DNA from: Astropecten irregularis | Taxonomy: Eukaryota; Echinodermata; Asteroidea; Paxillosida; Astropectinidae | Assembly: GCA_963971285.1 (NCBI GenBank) | Contig: OZ020260.1 | Location: 7,102,798 to 7,166,797 of the forward strand | Length of the DNA: 64,000 nucleotides | Reading direction: 5' to 3' | Shown: positions 34,004-45,300 of the stretch, piece after piece | Layout of the letters: each line of letters begins with the position of its first letter | Position numbering within the stretch: position 1 is the stretch's first letter | The notes under the pieces: model-generated | Told to the model about the DNA's origin: nothing | Databases searched by the model: none | The model's input: the letters and a program-made list of their open reading frames with translations, nothing else | Position numbers and translations under genes: made by a program

Positions 34004-34483
34004 AAGTAATCACAAAGACGTTCAGCCTGGTCTGGAGCAACCTTAGAATTTCCCAAGGATATGCTTGTAGTTTATGCTTAAAACTACTCTTTATGAATAT
34101 GTATAGAAGGAGATGCTTCTACTTTAAGTATTTGCTCGATGTCTTGAAGGAGATACTTTTACCTGAAGCAAAAGCTTATAAGTATAAGCAAATCATTCCC
34201 TTTTTATGAATATGGTGCATGCTAAATACTTGAAAATGAAGTAAAAGCATATGCTACGTTTTTATGAATACCAGCCATTTTCTTGTTGGATTTCCTATTT
34301 GGAAATGTGGAAATAAAGTTTGCCATTCAAGCAGTTTCTAGCAGATTTGGTTTTATTTTCTGGCGATATCAGTTCCAAAACAGATCAACAGTTCCGTCTT
34401 CTTGCTTTGTTGGTGTGCCAATTTTTTTCTTTGCATGTCCTGATAACTTGTGAAATTCTTTCAGTGTCAGGAGGGCCTGGCTT

Positions 34484-34650
34484 TTCACTTCTAGCAGGAT
34501 CTTTCTTAAAGGCTAAAGGGCGTGTAGCTTTTGAGTGAGTGAAGATCCTGCCATGTTCAAAATGTTGGTCCTTTTATAAACTCTAAGCATTTTATATATT
34601 TCAAGTCATTGTTTTGGTTGATGAGCATTTTGTTGCTCAACTTCTATTGG
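34484..34650. repeat. palindrome-associated fragment (hammerhead-like family)
   Basis: TTCTAGCAGGATCTTTCTTAAAGGC at the left is a degraded copy of the GATCCTAGCAGGATC motif. AACTCTAAGCATTTTATATA and GTTTTGGTTGATGAGC follow, the same companion segment as at 17208-17290 and 42570-42650. Confidence 0.5.
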
Positions 34651-36650
34651 CCTGTCATCTAAGCAGATTTCAATTTGTTGACATTTTCTCGGCCAAAACA
34701 TTTTGACCAGAAGAAAGTACATGCATTAAAATTACGGTAAGTTGCTGAAGAGAATGATTTGAAATGGTATTACAAAGAAAACTTGTATTTTGTATCACCA
34801 ACGAATAATATATCACAAATCGACTGATAGTACAATAACATTTCTTTTTTTTTTGGCAACTACATTAGCCAAATTTCTCTTTCGACACGTGATACATTAT
34901 CCGTTAGAAATGTTACTACATCAATAAATTTGTGATACATTGAGGAAGATGTTTGATGTCGCCATTCAATTTCCATTTCATTTAACACTTCAAAGAAACA
35001 CAGCTACAAGAATTAATTTCAATTGTCATGCTTTCTTTTATTTTTATTTAGAAGAGTACAAACTCTTTGAACTTAGATCCAGTTTAAAAAAAAAAAAGCG
35101 TGTAACTATGGCAATGAAGCACTAAACAGCTAAAAGGGCGCTTACATCTATGCAGCCCTTGTAAAACTGCTACATACAAAATGCCCACGTACTTCAGAAA
35201 TCTTAGTCTGGTTCCCAAAAGCTGTGGTACAGACTATTTTTGGACGTATGCCCCAATCTTAAACATTGAAAATGGTTGGTGGTCGGGTTCCAAAAGTGCA
35301 CAATTGCAGTTTCAATGACAAAATGAGTTGATTTGGAACCAGACTATTTCAACATGAAAAATATCCTTGCTTAGTACTAAACTGTGCTTGCCAAATGGAG
35401 CTAAGCACAAATCCATCATGAAGAGTGAGCAACAAGGTAAGGATCTATTTTACTGAGTAATCTGCATCTGAAATCAGAACGGTTTGAAAGTTAATCTGTG
35501 TATGTACATGTACAGTGGAACACCATTGTAGTAAAAAACGCCAGTATACACGTACACAGAAAATGTCCGTTATAGTGGTCGTTTGTTATAGTGATGAACG
35601 ATGTTCAGCATGCATATACATTGTACACACATTAGGAGCCAAGGATGACGCTCGGTATAGCAGCATTCCACTGTATATATGCAGCACTTGCATGTATTAT
35701 GTTATCTAAAGTGTACCATAACTTACAGAGAATTCTTAAAAATGTACTGGAAAAGAGCACATTGTACTGTTCATGTGCGTAACAATCCTTGTACATTCTG
35801 TTGTCCAAAATGGCTGTTATATGGAACACTTTCCTATAAAGTTTCTAAGATTTGATTTTGTAAACCAGGAATGATGCAATACAGTTTCTCAGCTATCTTG
35901 CCAAGCAGAAACAAAAAGAAAAGGGCTGCAAGAAAGCTAAAAATATCTAAATTCTAAAGATGCTAACAGGAAATATTCCCCCAAAATACAAACAGCTTTA
36001 AACCAGTGCTACCAAAACACTAATTCTCGATGGCCTACCAAACGCAACAATAGTAGTACATTTACAAATCTACATTGATGACTTTTCACAAACTTTTCTC
36101 TTTATCATTACAAAAATTTCTATAATTTGTTTATATTTATCAGTATAATCATTAAGAGTTTTTGAATTTTTAATAATTACTAAAATGATTATTATTATGT
36201 ACAAGGTTAGCAACATGGCCGACAGAGCACCAATCAAATTGCACAAAAAAAATAGTGATGCAATAGGGGCCAGAAAGTCTGTCAAACATGGCCACCAAGT
36301 AGTCTTGTATTCCAGTAGAAAATAGTTACACTTACATGTAATACAAATGAAGTTTATAATTAAAAAAACAACCGACAGTTATTCTCCCAGAAATGAAACA
36401 ACTTTTTTCCTTTACCTCAGATGTACTCTTCATTGTTACTGTCATCCATTAATTTAAAAATACACTTGGTTTTAAAATACCTACAAAATTTGGAGATATG
36501 TCACCTTCATTCATATGCAACAGTTTGAACCAACAATTCTATTTCTACATCCTCCTGCCTGATAGAAACCCTCATGAAAAATAAATTCATGGCCTCAATC
36601 CTTGTTAAGTCCAAGGTTCCAGACCTTACTCATATCCTTCATAAGCTCTT
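34651..36650. other. AT-rich stretch with one mariner-like MITE
   Basis: No coding exon is convincing. A TA-flanked MITE lies at 35513-35673 (CAGTGGAACACCATTGTAG ... GCAGCATTCCACTG), related to 14242-14818. The remainder is AT-rich and shows no clear structure. Confidence 0.5.
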
Positions 36651-36659
36651 TTCCCCAAA

Positions 36660-37270
36660 GCCAGAGTCCTACAAGGGTTGAAGCTCAGAGGCCTGGAGTT
36701 TGGAAGGCCTGACACTCTGAAGACCTGTAGCTTGGAAGTCCTAAAGTTATGAAGGCCAGAAGCTCTGAAGGCCTGGAGCTCTCTAAAACTGGAGCTTGGA
36801 AGGCCTTGAGCTCAGAAGGCCTGGAGCTCGAAGGCCTAGAGCTAAGAAGGCCTGGAGCTCTTTAAAAATGGAGCTCTCTAAGCCTGGAGCTTGGAGGGCC
36901 TTGAGTTCTGAAGGCCTGGAGCTCGAAGGCCTAGATCTTGGAAGGCCTGGAGCTCTCTAAACCTGGAGCTTGGGGAGTTAATTACCTTAGCCCTGGAGCT
37001 CTCTAGGGCAGAGTTCCAAGGCCTGTAGCTCCAAGGCCTTGAGCTCCATGACCTGAAACTCCCTATAGGCTTGAAACTTGGAAGGCCTAAAGCTCCCAAT
37101 GCCTGGAGCTTGGAAGGCCAACTTAGAAGGCCTGGAGCTTGGAAGGCCCGCAGCTCCGGAGGCCTGGAGCTTGAAAAGCCTGAAGCTCTGGAGGACTGGA
37201 GCTCTGAACTCCTATTAGGTCTAGAGAGCTTGGAAGGCCTGGAGCTCAGAAGGCTCAGAGGTCCCAAGAC
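36660..37270. repeat. minisatellite of GGCCTGGAGCTTGGAA units
   Basis: About 600 bp of diverged units of roughly 16-21 bp based on GAAGGCCTGGAGCTTG / GGCCTGGAGCTCTG. Open frames on both strands here (for example 36878-37330 minus) come from the repeat and not from a gene. Confidence 0.85.
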
Positions 37271-39028
37271 GCTTCCAACTGGAACCCTCTGGCCTAATTG
37301 TCTCGAATTAATCAAGCATTGCAATCCCAAGATTTCTCAATTAATAGTGCAAACAAAACTTAAGAAGGGAAGACATAGGACCACTAAGTTTGAGGTCCAA
37401 AGATCAAATCGCAGCTAGGTTATTTTTAAATCTTTTATTTTCTTCGACCACAAAACCAAAAAGAAGACTTCTTCCTGCTAGAAAGATTTGATCCCAGGCC
37501 GGGTTTCGACTCAAAATTCTATGACCAAGATCACTACGAGGATACACCCTTGAAACGTCTATTTCAACCTCAGACTGAAAATTCCCAAATTTTAAAAAAT
37601 TGTTTAAACATATCCCATGACGCACGTTGTATTCAGTGCAGAATATGCAAATTATTAATACAAAAAGTGATAGTAATCGCAATCAGATCTTACAAAAATT
37701 TGTGAATCTTTGAAGATTTGCAGCACAGATATTAAATGCATCTTTATTGGAATACCAAACATCACACATAATGTATCATATTCCCTATTACTATACCTCA
37801 TAAATATTCATGATCTAGAGCCAAATCCCAATTGGTCAATTCACCATCATGTGCCAGTGGATATATTTGCTGATCACCAGCGAGTAGGCCTGGGAATTTC
37901 TGAAGGAACTGTTACACATGTAACATCTCACTGCGCATGGAACATATCACAATTTGCAGTGCGCGTGCGTGAACTTCGCCCTACATGAAGTTCACAAAAA
38001 CTAATGTTTTGCTGCACTTCTCAACGAAATTGTGGACAATAAAGAATATTTATGGGGTTTGGTATAACAAATACATTGTACCACATGTTTTTTTTTCTCG
38101 GTTGGACGGTCGATTCTAGCTTCCCTCGGTGTTGGAAGTTAACTAGTTTACTGGGAGCTAGAATCAACTGTCCACCCTCAAACCATGTGACATTTGTATA
38201 ATATTGAAGTTCTTTGGGTTTTTCTTGAATACTAAGAACTAAGGTAAAGTACAGAGACCATCCATTCCTACCAATGAATTTTTAAAAAAAATGCATATCG
38301 TACATCAAACTTGACGGAAGATCACCAAAGTCAGTGTTTGAGTTTTCAATAAACCAACAAATTATGATTTTTGCACTAAAGAATCTACTGTCTGTACGGT
38401 GACTGCGTTTTAATAATCTTGCGGGGTGATGTGAATTTCACGTCTAGAACATAAATTTCCTGGGACGTGACAGTATTTCAGAGGAAAATATTTGACAGAA
38501 ATATTGGTTCAATTGTGGAATTTATAAATTGTAAGTTACCAAAGTTCAGACCAAAACTAAGTAATATTCTTGATTCCTACCAATCCGGTACTACACCTTT
38601 AACATTACTGTAAAGCAATTAAAAAACGTAACAAAATTTCAAAGCTTTCATAGTATTAAATGCTACCCCTTTCTCTTAAATTTGCTTAGTTACTGTTTTA
38701 ATAACAACCCAATCTTTATGATCTAGGAAGTAAAAGACAAGTTTCTTTTTCTTTAATTCTTTTTTGTACATTATGTCATAGGAAAGCTCATAACTTCATA
38801 ATTAATCATTGATATGAATTTTTTAATTTGTCCTACTTTTTAACTAAGAGCACAACCAGCACTAAAAAGCGTGTTTACGTTATTTTAACCAATCTTACTG
38901 TTCATTCAAGATCAATGGAAAACTGCACAAATCATATCATAAGTCTGCATGTAGCTGGAATGCAATACAAGATGGCTACTTTTACTTTCCTTACTCAAAG
39001 CAATGCATAGCAACTTGAGCCAAAATGG
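37271..39028. other. non-genic stretch with a short MITE
   Basis: No exon recognised. 38082-38189 is a short inverted-repeat element with arms CGATTCTAGCTTCCC / GGGAGCTAGAATC and outer CACATGTTT / AACCATGTG. A weak tRNA-like match on the minus strand at about 37495-37550 is too degraded to call. Confidence 0.5.
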
Positions 39029-39668
39029 CAGTGTTGTAGTCGAGTACTTTTTTCCAAGTACCGAGTACTGTCGACAACTTTGACTGTCGAGTACCAAGAC
39101 AGGTCGAGTACTTTGCCAGCCGAGTACAAATACTGTTTTCCGAGTACAAGTACTTTATACTTCCGTGTGCGAGTACGAGTACAAGTACTTACATGTATCT
39201 TAAGAGTGTGGGTACGAGTACAAGTACTTCTAAGTCAGTACTTCTTTTTGCAAACTCATTGAACCCCAAATTGTACAACAGTCAATGCAGATGACATGGC
39301 TAGAGACGAAATGATAACAGGTCAACTCCCCATTACACGTGGCTACGCGTCGCAGCAGATATGTTACCATATCGAATATGGGTTCTTTGGGGTCAATATT
39401 TTTGTACCCTTGTATTTAACAGCTGTGGTAAGTTAACTTAATGGTCTTTTTTTATCGAGTACTGTAAATCGAGTATGAGTACTTAGATGCTCGAGTACAA
39501 TTTTTGGAGGTCGAGTTCAGAGTATTTTGTAGCCGGAGTACAAGTACCATAGTTCGAGTGTGAGTACTTGGGCGTTCGAGTACGAGTACGAGTACTCTGG
39601 AAATGGTACTCGAGTACGAGTACCGAGTACAAGTACCGAGTATGAGTACACGAGTACGAGTAACACTG
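39029..39668. mobile_element. non-autonomous hAT-like element built of GAGTAC repeats
   Basis: A 640-bp insertion flanked by an exact 8-bp direct repeat CAAAATGG (39021-39028 and 39669-39676). The ends are CAGTGTTGTAGTCGAG and the complement CAGTGTTACTCGTAC. Much of the interior is an irregular array of CGAGTACAAGTAC / GTACGAG motifs, mostly at 39029-39250 and 39455-39668. No open frame of note. Confidence 0.88.
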
Positions 39669-40038
39669 CAAAATGGTTCATACTGCCTCACAGCATTGCC
39701 CAAAATTGTGAAAATCGGTAACAAAAAAATCTAAACCATTCTACATGTTCAAGCTTTTACTACAAAGCTTTCAAAAAACAAAGCAAACTCGTCTAGAATG
39801 TATATTTTACTTAAATATAAACACAAAAGTCCATCCAGAAAAAAAAAACTAATACGAAATACCAAGTTGAATGAAGTTACAATAGAATTTAAATAAAATT
39901 TGAATGTAATCAGCATATTTTTGCATAATTGGTCGGCGTACTGTGCTTTTACAAGTTACAAAATATTACACATACATGTAGAAGCATAATTATACAATGT
40001 TTGATGATACAAAAAAAAACCAGATGAATACAATACAG

Positions 40039-40198
40039 AATAGCACTCCGCACTTGCGCTAAAAATAGCACTCGATCTCAGACAAACATTGCAACCGTGC
40101 ACACGTGTGTGGGTGTGCGCGTGCATGTACACTACGTGCGTGAGACAGTTTGTCTGACATCCGGGGATTTTGTGACGTCATTAGTGCGGAGCGCTATT
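40039..40198. mobile_element. CRE-bearing MITE (family C), copy 1
   Basis: A 160-bp unit bounded by AATAGCACTCCGCACTTGCG and TTAGTGCGGAGCGCTATT. It carries a perfect CRE TGACGTCA at 40173-40180 and a central purine-pyrimidine alternating run (GTGTGCGCGTGCATGTAC). Other copies: 48657-48809, 50783-50920, 61950-62037, 62907-63043, 63182-63363. Confidence 0.85.
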
Positions 40199-40717
40199 GA
40201 AAGAATTTGTTTTGGGGGGGATTTTCTGGGACATTTTGAAAGGACCGATGGGTTTTATCAGATGCTTCAAATCAAATTATTGAATGAAAACAAGATTTAT
40301 CATATAACAGTCGCAGACAATTTTTTTATGGATAGGAAACAGCATCCATTGAATAATAATTTTAACTTACTGATTTCAGATTTGGATCAGATGGGATTCG
40401 AACCTGCTTCATTCTGCTTGTCGGTAACCAGAATTTGTTCTTGGTGTTTTGGGGTAATAATCTGAGTCTGCCAGTACTTTTTTTCAACCTTCAAATTTTG
40501 GTTGGTTTCCCGCATTTGCAATGTACAACTTTGTGTTCATCCCAATGGCACTAGTCCAGCTGTATGCTAAATCATTTTTTGAAGATTCTAACATAATTCT
40601 GGATGGCAGTTTATCATTTGCAAACCTACTTCCACCTTCAAATTCTAAAAAATTAGATGGTTGGCCTTTAAGGAAAAACTCATGATTATACTGCTGGCTT
40701 TGATTGTAAAATTAACC

Positions 40718-40927
40718 AGGGGCAAATTTCATGGTCCTGTTAAGCACAACAAAATTGCTAAGCACAAAATGTCTTGCTCAATAAAAAAACCACCATTAAA
40801 AATGGCCAGCGAACAACAGCCAAAGAACAATTGCAAGTGATACACAACACATTGAAATTTAGTTGTTAATCTTCTTTTCATGGTTCTCAAATTGTTGTGC
40901 TAAGCAGGGCTAGTATGAAATTGGCCC
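40718..40927. mobile_element. family G MITE, copy
   Basis: It begins AGGGGCAAATTTCATGGTCC and ends TATGAAATTGGCCC. The interior includes AATTGCAAGTGATACACAAC, shared with 19282-19527 and 10163-10413. Confidence 0.75.
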
Positions 40928-41329
40928 GAGATGCCTGAACATATACGTGTGCCTTGGCACCACTCCAAAACTTCCAGCCTTTGGATGAAAATTTGTTAGG
41001 GCTGTAAAACTTCAAACATGATGGATTACATCCTACAGCGAGACTGGTGCCTTGATTTGAGTGCAACCTAGGGGATATGAAGGGCTGGTATAGGAATGCC
41101 TCACCAGACACCATGCCTGGAATCTAGACAACCTCATGATCCCAACTCAATCAATCTTATCACTGGCACAAATGACAGCAAAATAGAAGGATGGATACCA
41201 GACGAGACTTTGACAGACAGGATCTATAGCCAATCAAAAGCTGCATGTTACGAATTCTAATAAAGCAGGCTCGATTGCTTGACGGTGACTGACGGTAAAT
41301 GTCAATTTCCATGCAAGAACAGGGCTGCC

Positions 41330-41790
41330 CTCCCGCTTGCACTTCGATTTTGAAGTGGAACGCACACGTGACAAATGGCGAACATTTGTTGCGTATTATG
41401 TTCATCTTTCATTCAATGTAGTTAGCCAACTTAATAAGCAAAACCCCGGGTGCGTTCCACTCCAGGTAACTACACGCACAGCGCAAAATGGGCGCCACCG
41501 TTTTCAAACCAGAACACGTTCACCAAACATGAATACAACATTCGCCTAACATAGCTTAAGAGGAGGTGCTTGCTGAAGTTGGCTGGACGCAATACGCTAC
41601 ACATGTTCGCCATTTGTTGCGTGTGCATTCCTCTTCAAAATCCAAGCGTAATGCAAATGCCGCCAACATATTCGTGTATGTTCACACAAGCGGAACGCAC
41701 CTGTCATCTACACTATTAGCTTTGTTTCTCCATCGTTGCGTTCGTGTTTGGCGAACAACACGTTCTGGTTTAAATAGTGCGCCATGCGGG
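41330..41790. mobile_element. nested GGTGCGTTCC-type MITE fragments
   Basis: 41449-41701 is bounded by GGGTGCGTTCCACTCC and AAGCGGAACGCACC. On each side are fragments of the same family (GAAGTGGAACGCACACGTGA at about 41352, TTGCGTTCGTGTTTGGCGAA at about 41734). One copy thus seems to have inserted into another. A complete copy lies at 45631-45916. Confidence 0.65.
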
Positions 41791-42302
41791 TGGCAGGGGC
41801 AGGACGGATGGGCAAGTACAGTATCTCATAATTACTAAAATAAGGCAAGAATATATATATAACAACACAAAGACAAAAGCAGTTGGATATGGATAACATC
41901 AATAAAAACATAACATGTGTATAAACTCAGTAATCTATGTTGACCTTTTCCACAAATTCTCCCGAATCGAACAGAGAAACATTTCACCTTCAAAAGGACA
42001 CCAAAACCTTCCGTAATCTGTTCCAATTACGAGCAAAACACCAACAATTTCTTTCAAATAAACATCCTTTTTAAAAAGCCCACCTATAGAGGAACATATC
42101 TACATGCATTGAGTTACATTAAAAAGAAAAAGCGCTCTTTCCAAAAGCAAAAATAAACTTCATATGATACTACCAAAAGAAATGTTTAAAAACTGACTTT
42201 CATCAAACATGAACTGAAAAACAAACTCGGTGTACTTTTCATCATCAATAGTCGGGTGTCTTTCATTAATGTGTGTATGGCGGTGGGCCACTGGTCTGGT
42301 AC

Positions 42303-45300
42303 CTAGAGGGGCTTCTGGACCAGTATGGAACGGCATGTCAGCAGGCCATCCACTTTCTGCAGCTCACTGTTGGGGATGGGTATTCGCACGTCATTTGGGA
42401 ATTTCTCTTCAAAGATCTGGCGGAAGAACAATTCCAAGCAATGTGTGACCGGATTTTTCATTTGTTTTTAAGCTTAGAGTACGGAGGGCTTGAAGTTTTT
42501 ATCCTAGCTGCATATTTCTAAATTGATTTTTTGGCCTTTAAGAACTAGGCCCAACAGAAACTAAGGCTCTCCTATAAACTCCAAGCATTTGATATATATT
42601 TCAGGGCATAATTTTGCTTGATGAGCAGTTTACAGCAGTTTATTACTTGTATTCATACTTATTTTATCAGAATTGTTTCAAAAAGAAACTTTACGACATT
42701 GTGCATGTAGGCGGTTGCCCTGAAAAATTAGGGAACATAGATATAAGAATTCAATTAATAATTTGCTCTGATTAAAAATTACAAAGAAAAACATTGATAA
42801 AAAAGTAATGAAAAGCCATTTCAAGCATTCTGTAAACTAATTGTGCATGAAATCTATTTTTGACACCAAAACAACCTCAATATTATACATACTCAAAAAA
42901 GACTAACGGAAGCCATTTTTTATTGTATATTTCGTTCTTTATTGAGAACATCTTCAGGAATGAATATGGAACAAAATATAGAATCAAAAGGAATGAAGAT
43001 GTTCTGAATCAAAAATGGCTTCCCTTAGTCTTTTTGAAGCATGTATACTATTGAATTATCTGAATATTAGCAGTGGATCACCAATGGGAAACTTTTGAGA
43101 ACCGGTCTTCAAGTCAACAGCGCACGCAATTGTGAGCATGCGCACGTTGTTTTGTGCCTGCGCTGTTGTGTGCGCGCGTGCGCTGTTGATTTGAAGACCG
43201 GTTCTCAAAAGTCTCCCATTGGTTTTGTTCATATTCAATGATGAGTCACCATTATTACTTTACCAGCTTTGGTTTTAGCCATGAGGATGTATTTATAACA
43301 GAAATCCAAGCTTTGGAGAAACTTGGGTCATACCTTGTAGCTCTCTGGGTATTCTTGCTTAGTACAGTGCAGTAAGAAACCCTTGACATAGACACAGTTG
43401 GCTGCTTCATCATCTGGTAGAGTCAGTGTGCAGTAGTCAAAGTCGCTCTTCTGTAAAATTTGCTGGAGCGAGACAAGATGAGACAATTGACAATTAAGAG
43501 ATTGTGGAGATTTATAGAAGGGTTACTGGACGACTTGATCAATGGAGTAATTGCTTTGCCATCAGGAGGGTTGCCTTATATGCAGCAGGGAGTCTGTAAG
43601 GTATTGTAGGGTCAGACTGCTTGCTCAATAACTGCCCTGCCACTAGGAGGGTCGCCTTATGCAGCAAGGAGTCTGTAAGGTATTGTAGGGTTAGACTGCT
43701 TGCTCAATAACTGTCCTGCCACTAGGAGGGTTACCTCATGCAGCAGGGAGTCTGTAAGGTATTGTAGGGTCAGACTGCTTGCTCAATAACTGCCCTGCCA
43801 CTAGAAGGGTTACCTCATGCAGCAGGGAGTCTGTAAGGTATTGTAGGGTCAGACCGCTTGCTCAATAACTGCCCTGCCACTAGAAGGGTTACCTTATGCA
43901 GCAGGGAGTCTGTAAGGTATTGTAGGGTCAGACTGCTTGCTCAATAACTGCCACGCCACTAGGAGGGTTACCTTATGCAGCAGGGAGTCTGTAAGGTATT
44001 GTAGGGTCAGACTGCTTGCTCAATAACTGCCACGCCACTAGGAGGGTTACCTTATGCAGCAGGGAGTCTGTAAGGTATTGTAGGGTCAGACTGCTTGCTC
44101 AATAACTGCCCTGCCACTAGGAGGGTTACCTTATGCAGCAGGGTGTCTGTAAGGTATTGTAGGGTCATACTACTTGCTCAATAACTGCCCTGCCACTAGG
44201 AGGGTTACCTTATGCAGCAGGGAGTCTGTAAGGTATTGTAGGGTCAGACTGCTTGCTCAATAACTGCCCTGCCACTAGGAGGGTTACCGTATGCAGCAGG
44301 GAGTCTGTAAGGTATTGTAGGGTCATACTGCTTGCTCAATAACTGCCCTGCCACTAGAAGGGTTACCATATGCAGCAGGGAGTCTGTAAGGTATTGTAGG
44401 GTCAGACTGCTTGCTCAATAACTGCCCTGCCACTAGGAGGGTTACCGTATGCAGCAGGGAGTCTGTAAGGTATTGTAGGGTCAGACTGCTTGTTCAATAA
44501 CTGCCCTGCCACTAGGAGGGTTACCGTATGCAGCAGGGAGTCTGTAAGGTATTGTAGGGTCAGACTGCTTGCTCAATAACTGCCCTGCCACTAGGAGGGT
44601 TACCGTATGCAGCAGGGAGTCTGTAAGGTATTGTAGGTTCAGACTGCTTGCTCAATAACTGCCCTGCCACTAGGAGGGTTGCCTTATGATGCAGCAGGGA
44701 GTCTGTAAGGTATTGTAGGGACAGACTGCTTGCTCAATAACTGCCCTGCCACTACGAGGGTTACCTTATGCAGCAAGGAGTCTGTGAGGTATTGTAGGGT
44801 CAGACTGCTTGCTCAATGACTGCCCTGCCACTAGGAGGGTTACCGTATGCAGCAGGGAGTCTGTAAGGTATTGTAGGGTCAGACTGCTTGTTCAATAACT
44901 GCCCTGCCACTAGGAGGGTTACCGTATGCAGCAGGGAGTCTGTAAGGTATTGTAGGGTCAGACTGCTTGCTCAATAACTGCCCTGCCACTAGGAGGGTTA
45001 CCGTATGCAGCAGGGAGTCTGTAAGGTATTGTAGGTTCAGACTGCTTGCTCAATAACTGCCCTGCCACTAGGAGGGTTGCCTTATGATGCAGCAGGGAGT
45101 CTGTAAGGTATTGTAGGGACAGACTGCTTGCTCAATAACTGCCCTGCCACTACGAGGGTTACCTTATGCAGCAAGGAGTCTGTGAGGTATTGTAGGGTCA
45201 GACTGCTTGCTCAATGACTGCCATGCCACTAGGAGGGTTACCTCATGCAGCAGGGAGTCTGTTAGGTATTGTAATGTAGGGTCAGACTGCTTGCTCAATG

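Larger units (their letters stand above)
31736..34276. mobile_element. TIR-bounded transposon-like unit (ISL2EU/Harbinger-type?)
   Basis: The left end GGCTCGTATTCATAAAAAC and the complement of the right end (GGCTGGTATTCATAAAAAC) match at 18 of 19 positions. The dinucleotide AT lies outside both ends. Sub-terminal copies of ATTCATAAAA recur at about 31832 and, inverted, at about 34089 and 34203. The 2-bp AT duplication is the pattern reported for ISL2EU-type PIF/Harbinger relatives. Inside are a minus-strand fragment (33791-34003), an unidentified minus-strand exon (32477-32610), a minisatellite and a 215-bp direct duplication (32018-32232 and 33443-33661). Confidence 0.6.

Noticed and set aside
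35860-35950. Possible plus-strand exon (NDAIQFLSYLAKQ) after an AG
   Set aside because: Only about 26 codons, no partner exon, AT-rich, and not recognised. Likely chance.
36070-36285. 71-codon minus-strand frame with a hydrophobic segment
   Set aside because: The hydrophobic run comes from AT-rich DNA (ATTATTAT-like codons); no family, no neighbouring exons.
36878-37330. 150-codon minus-strand and 115-codon plus-strand frames
   Set aside because: They lie in the GGCCTGGAGCTTG minisatellite and show its repeat periodicity.
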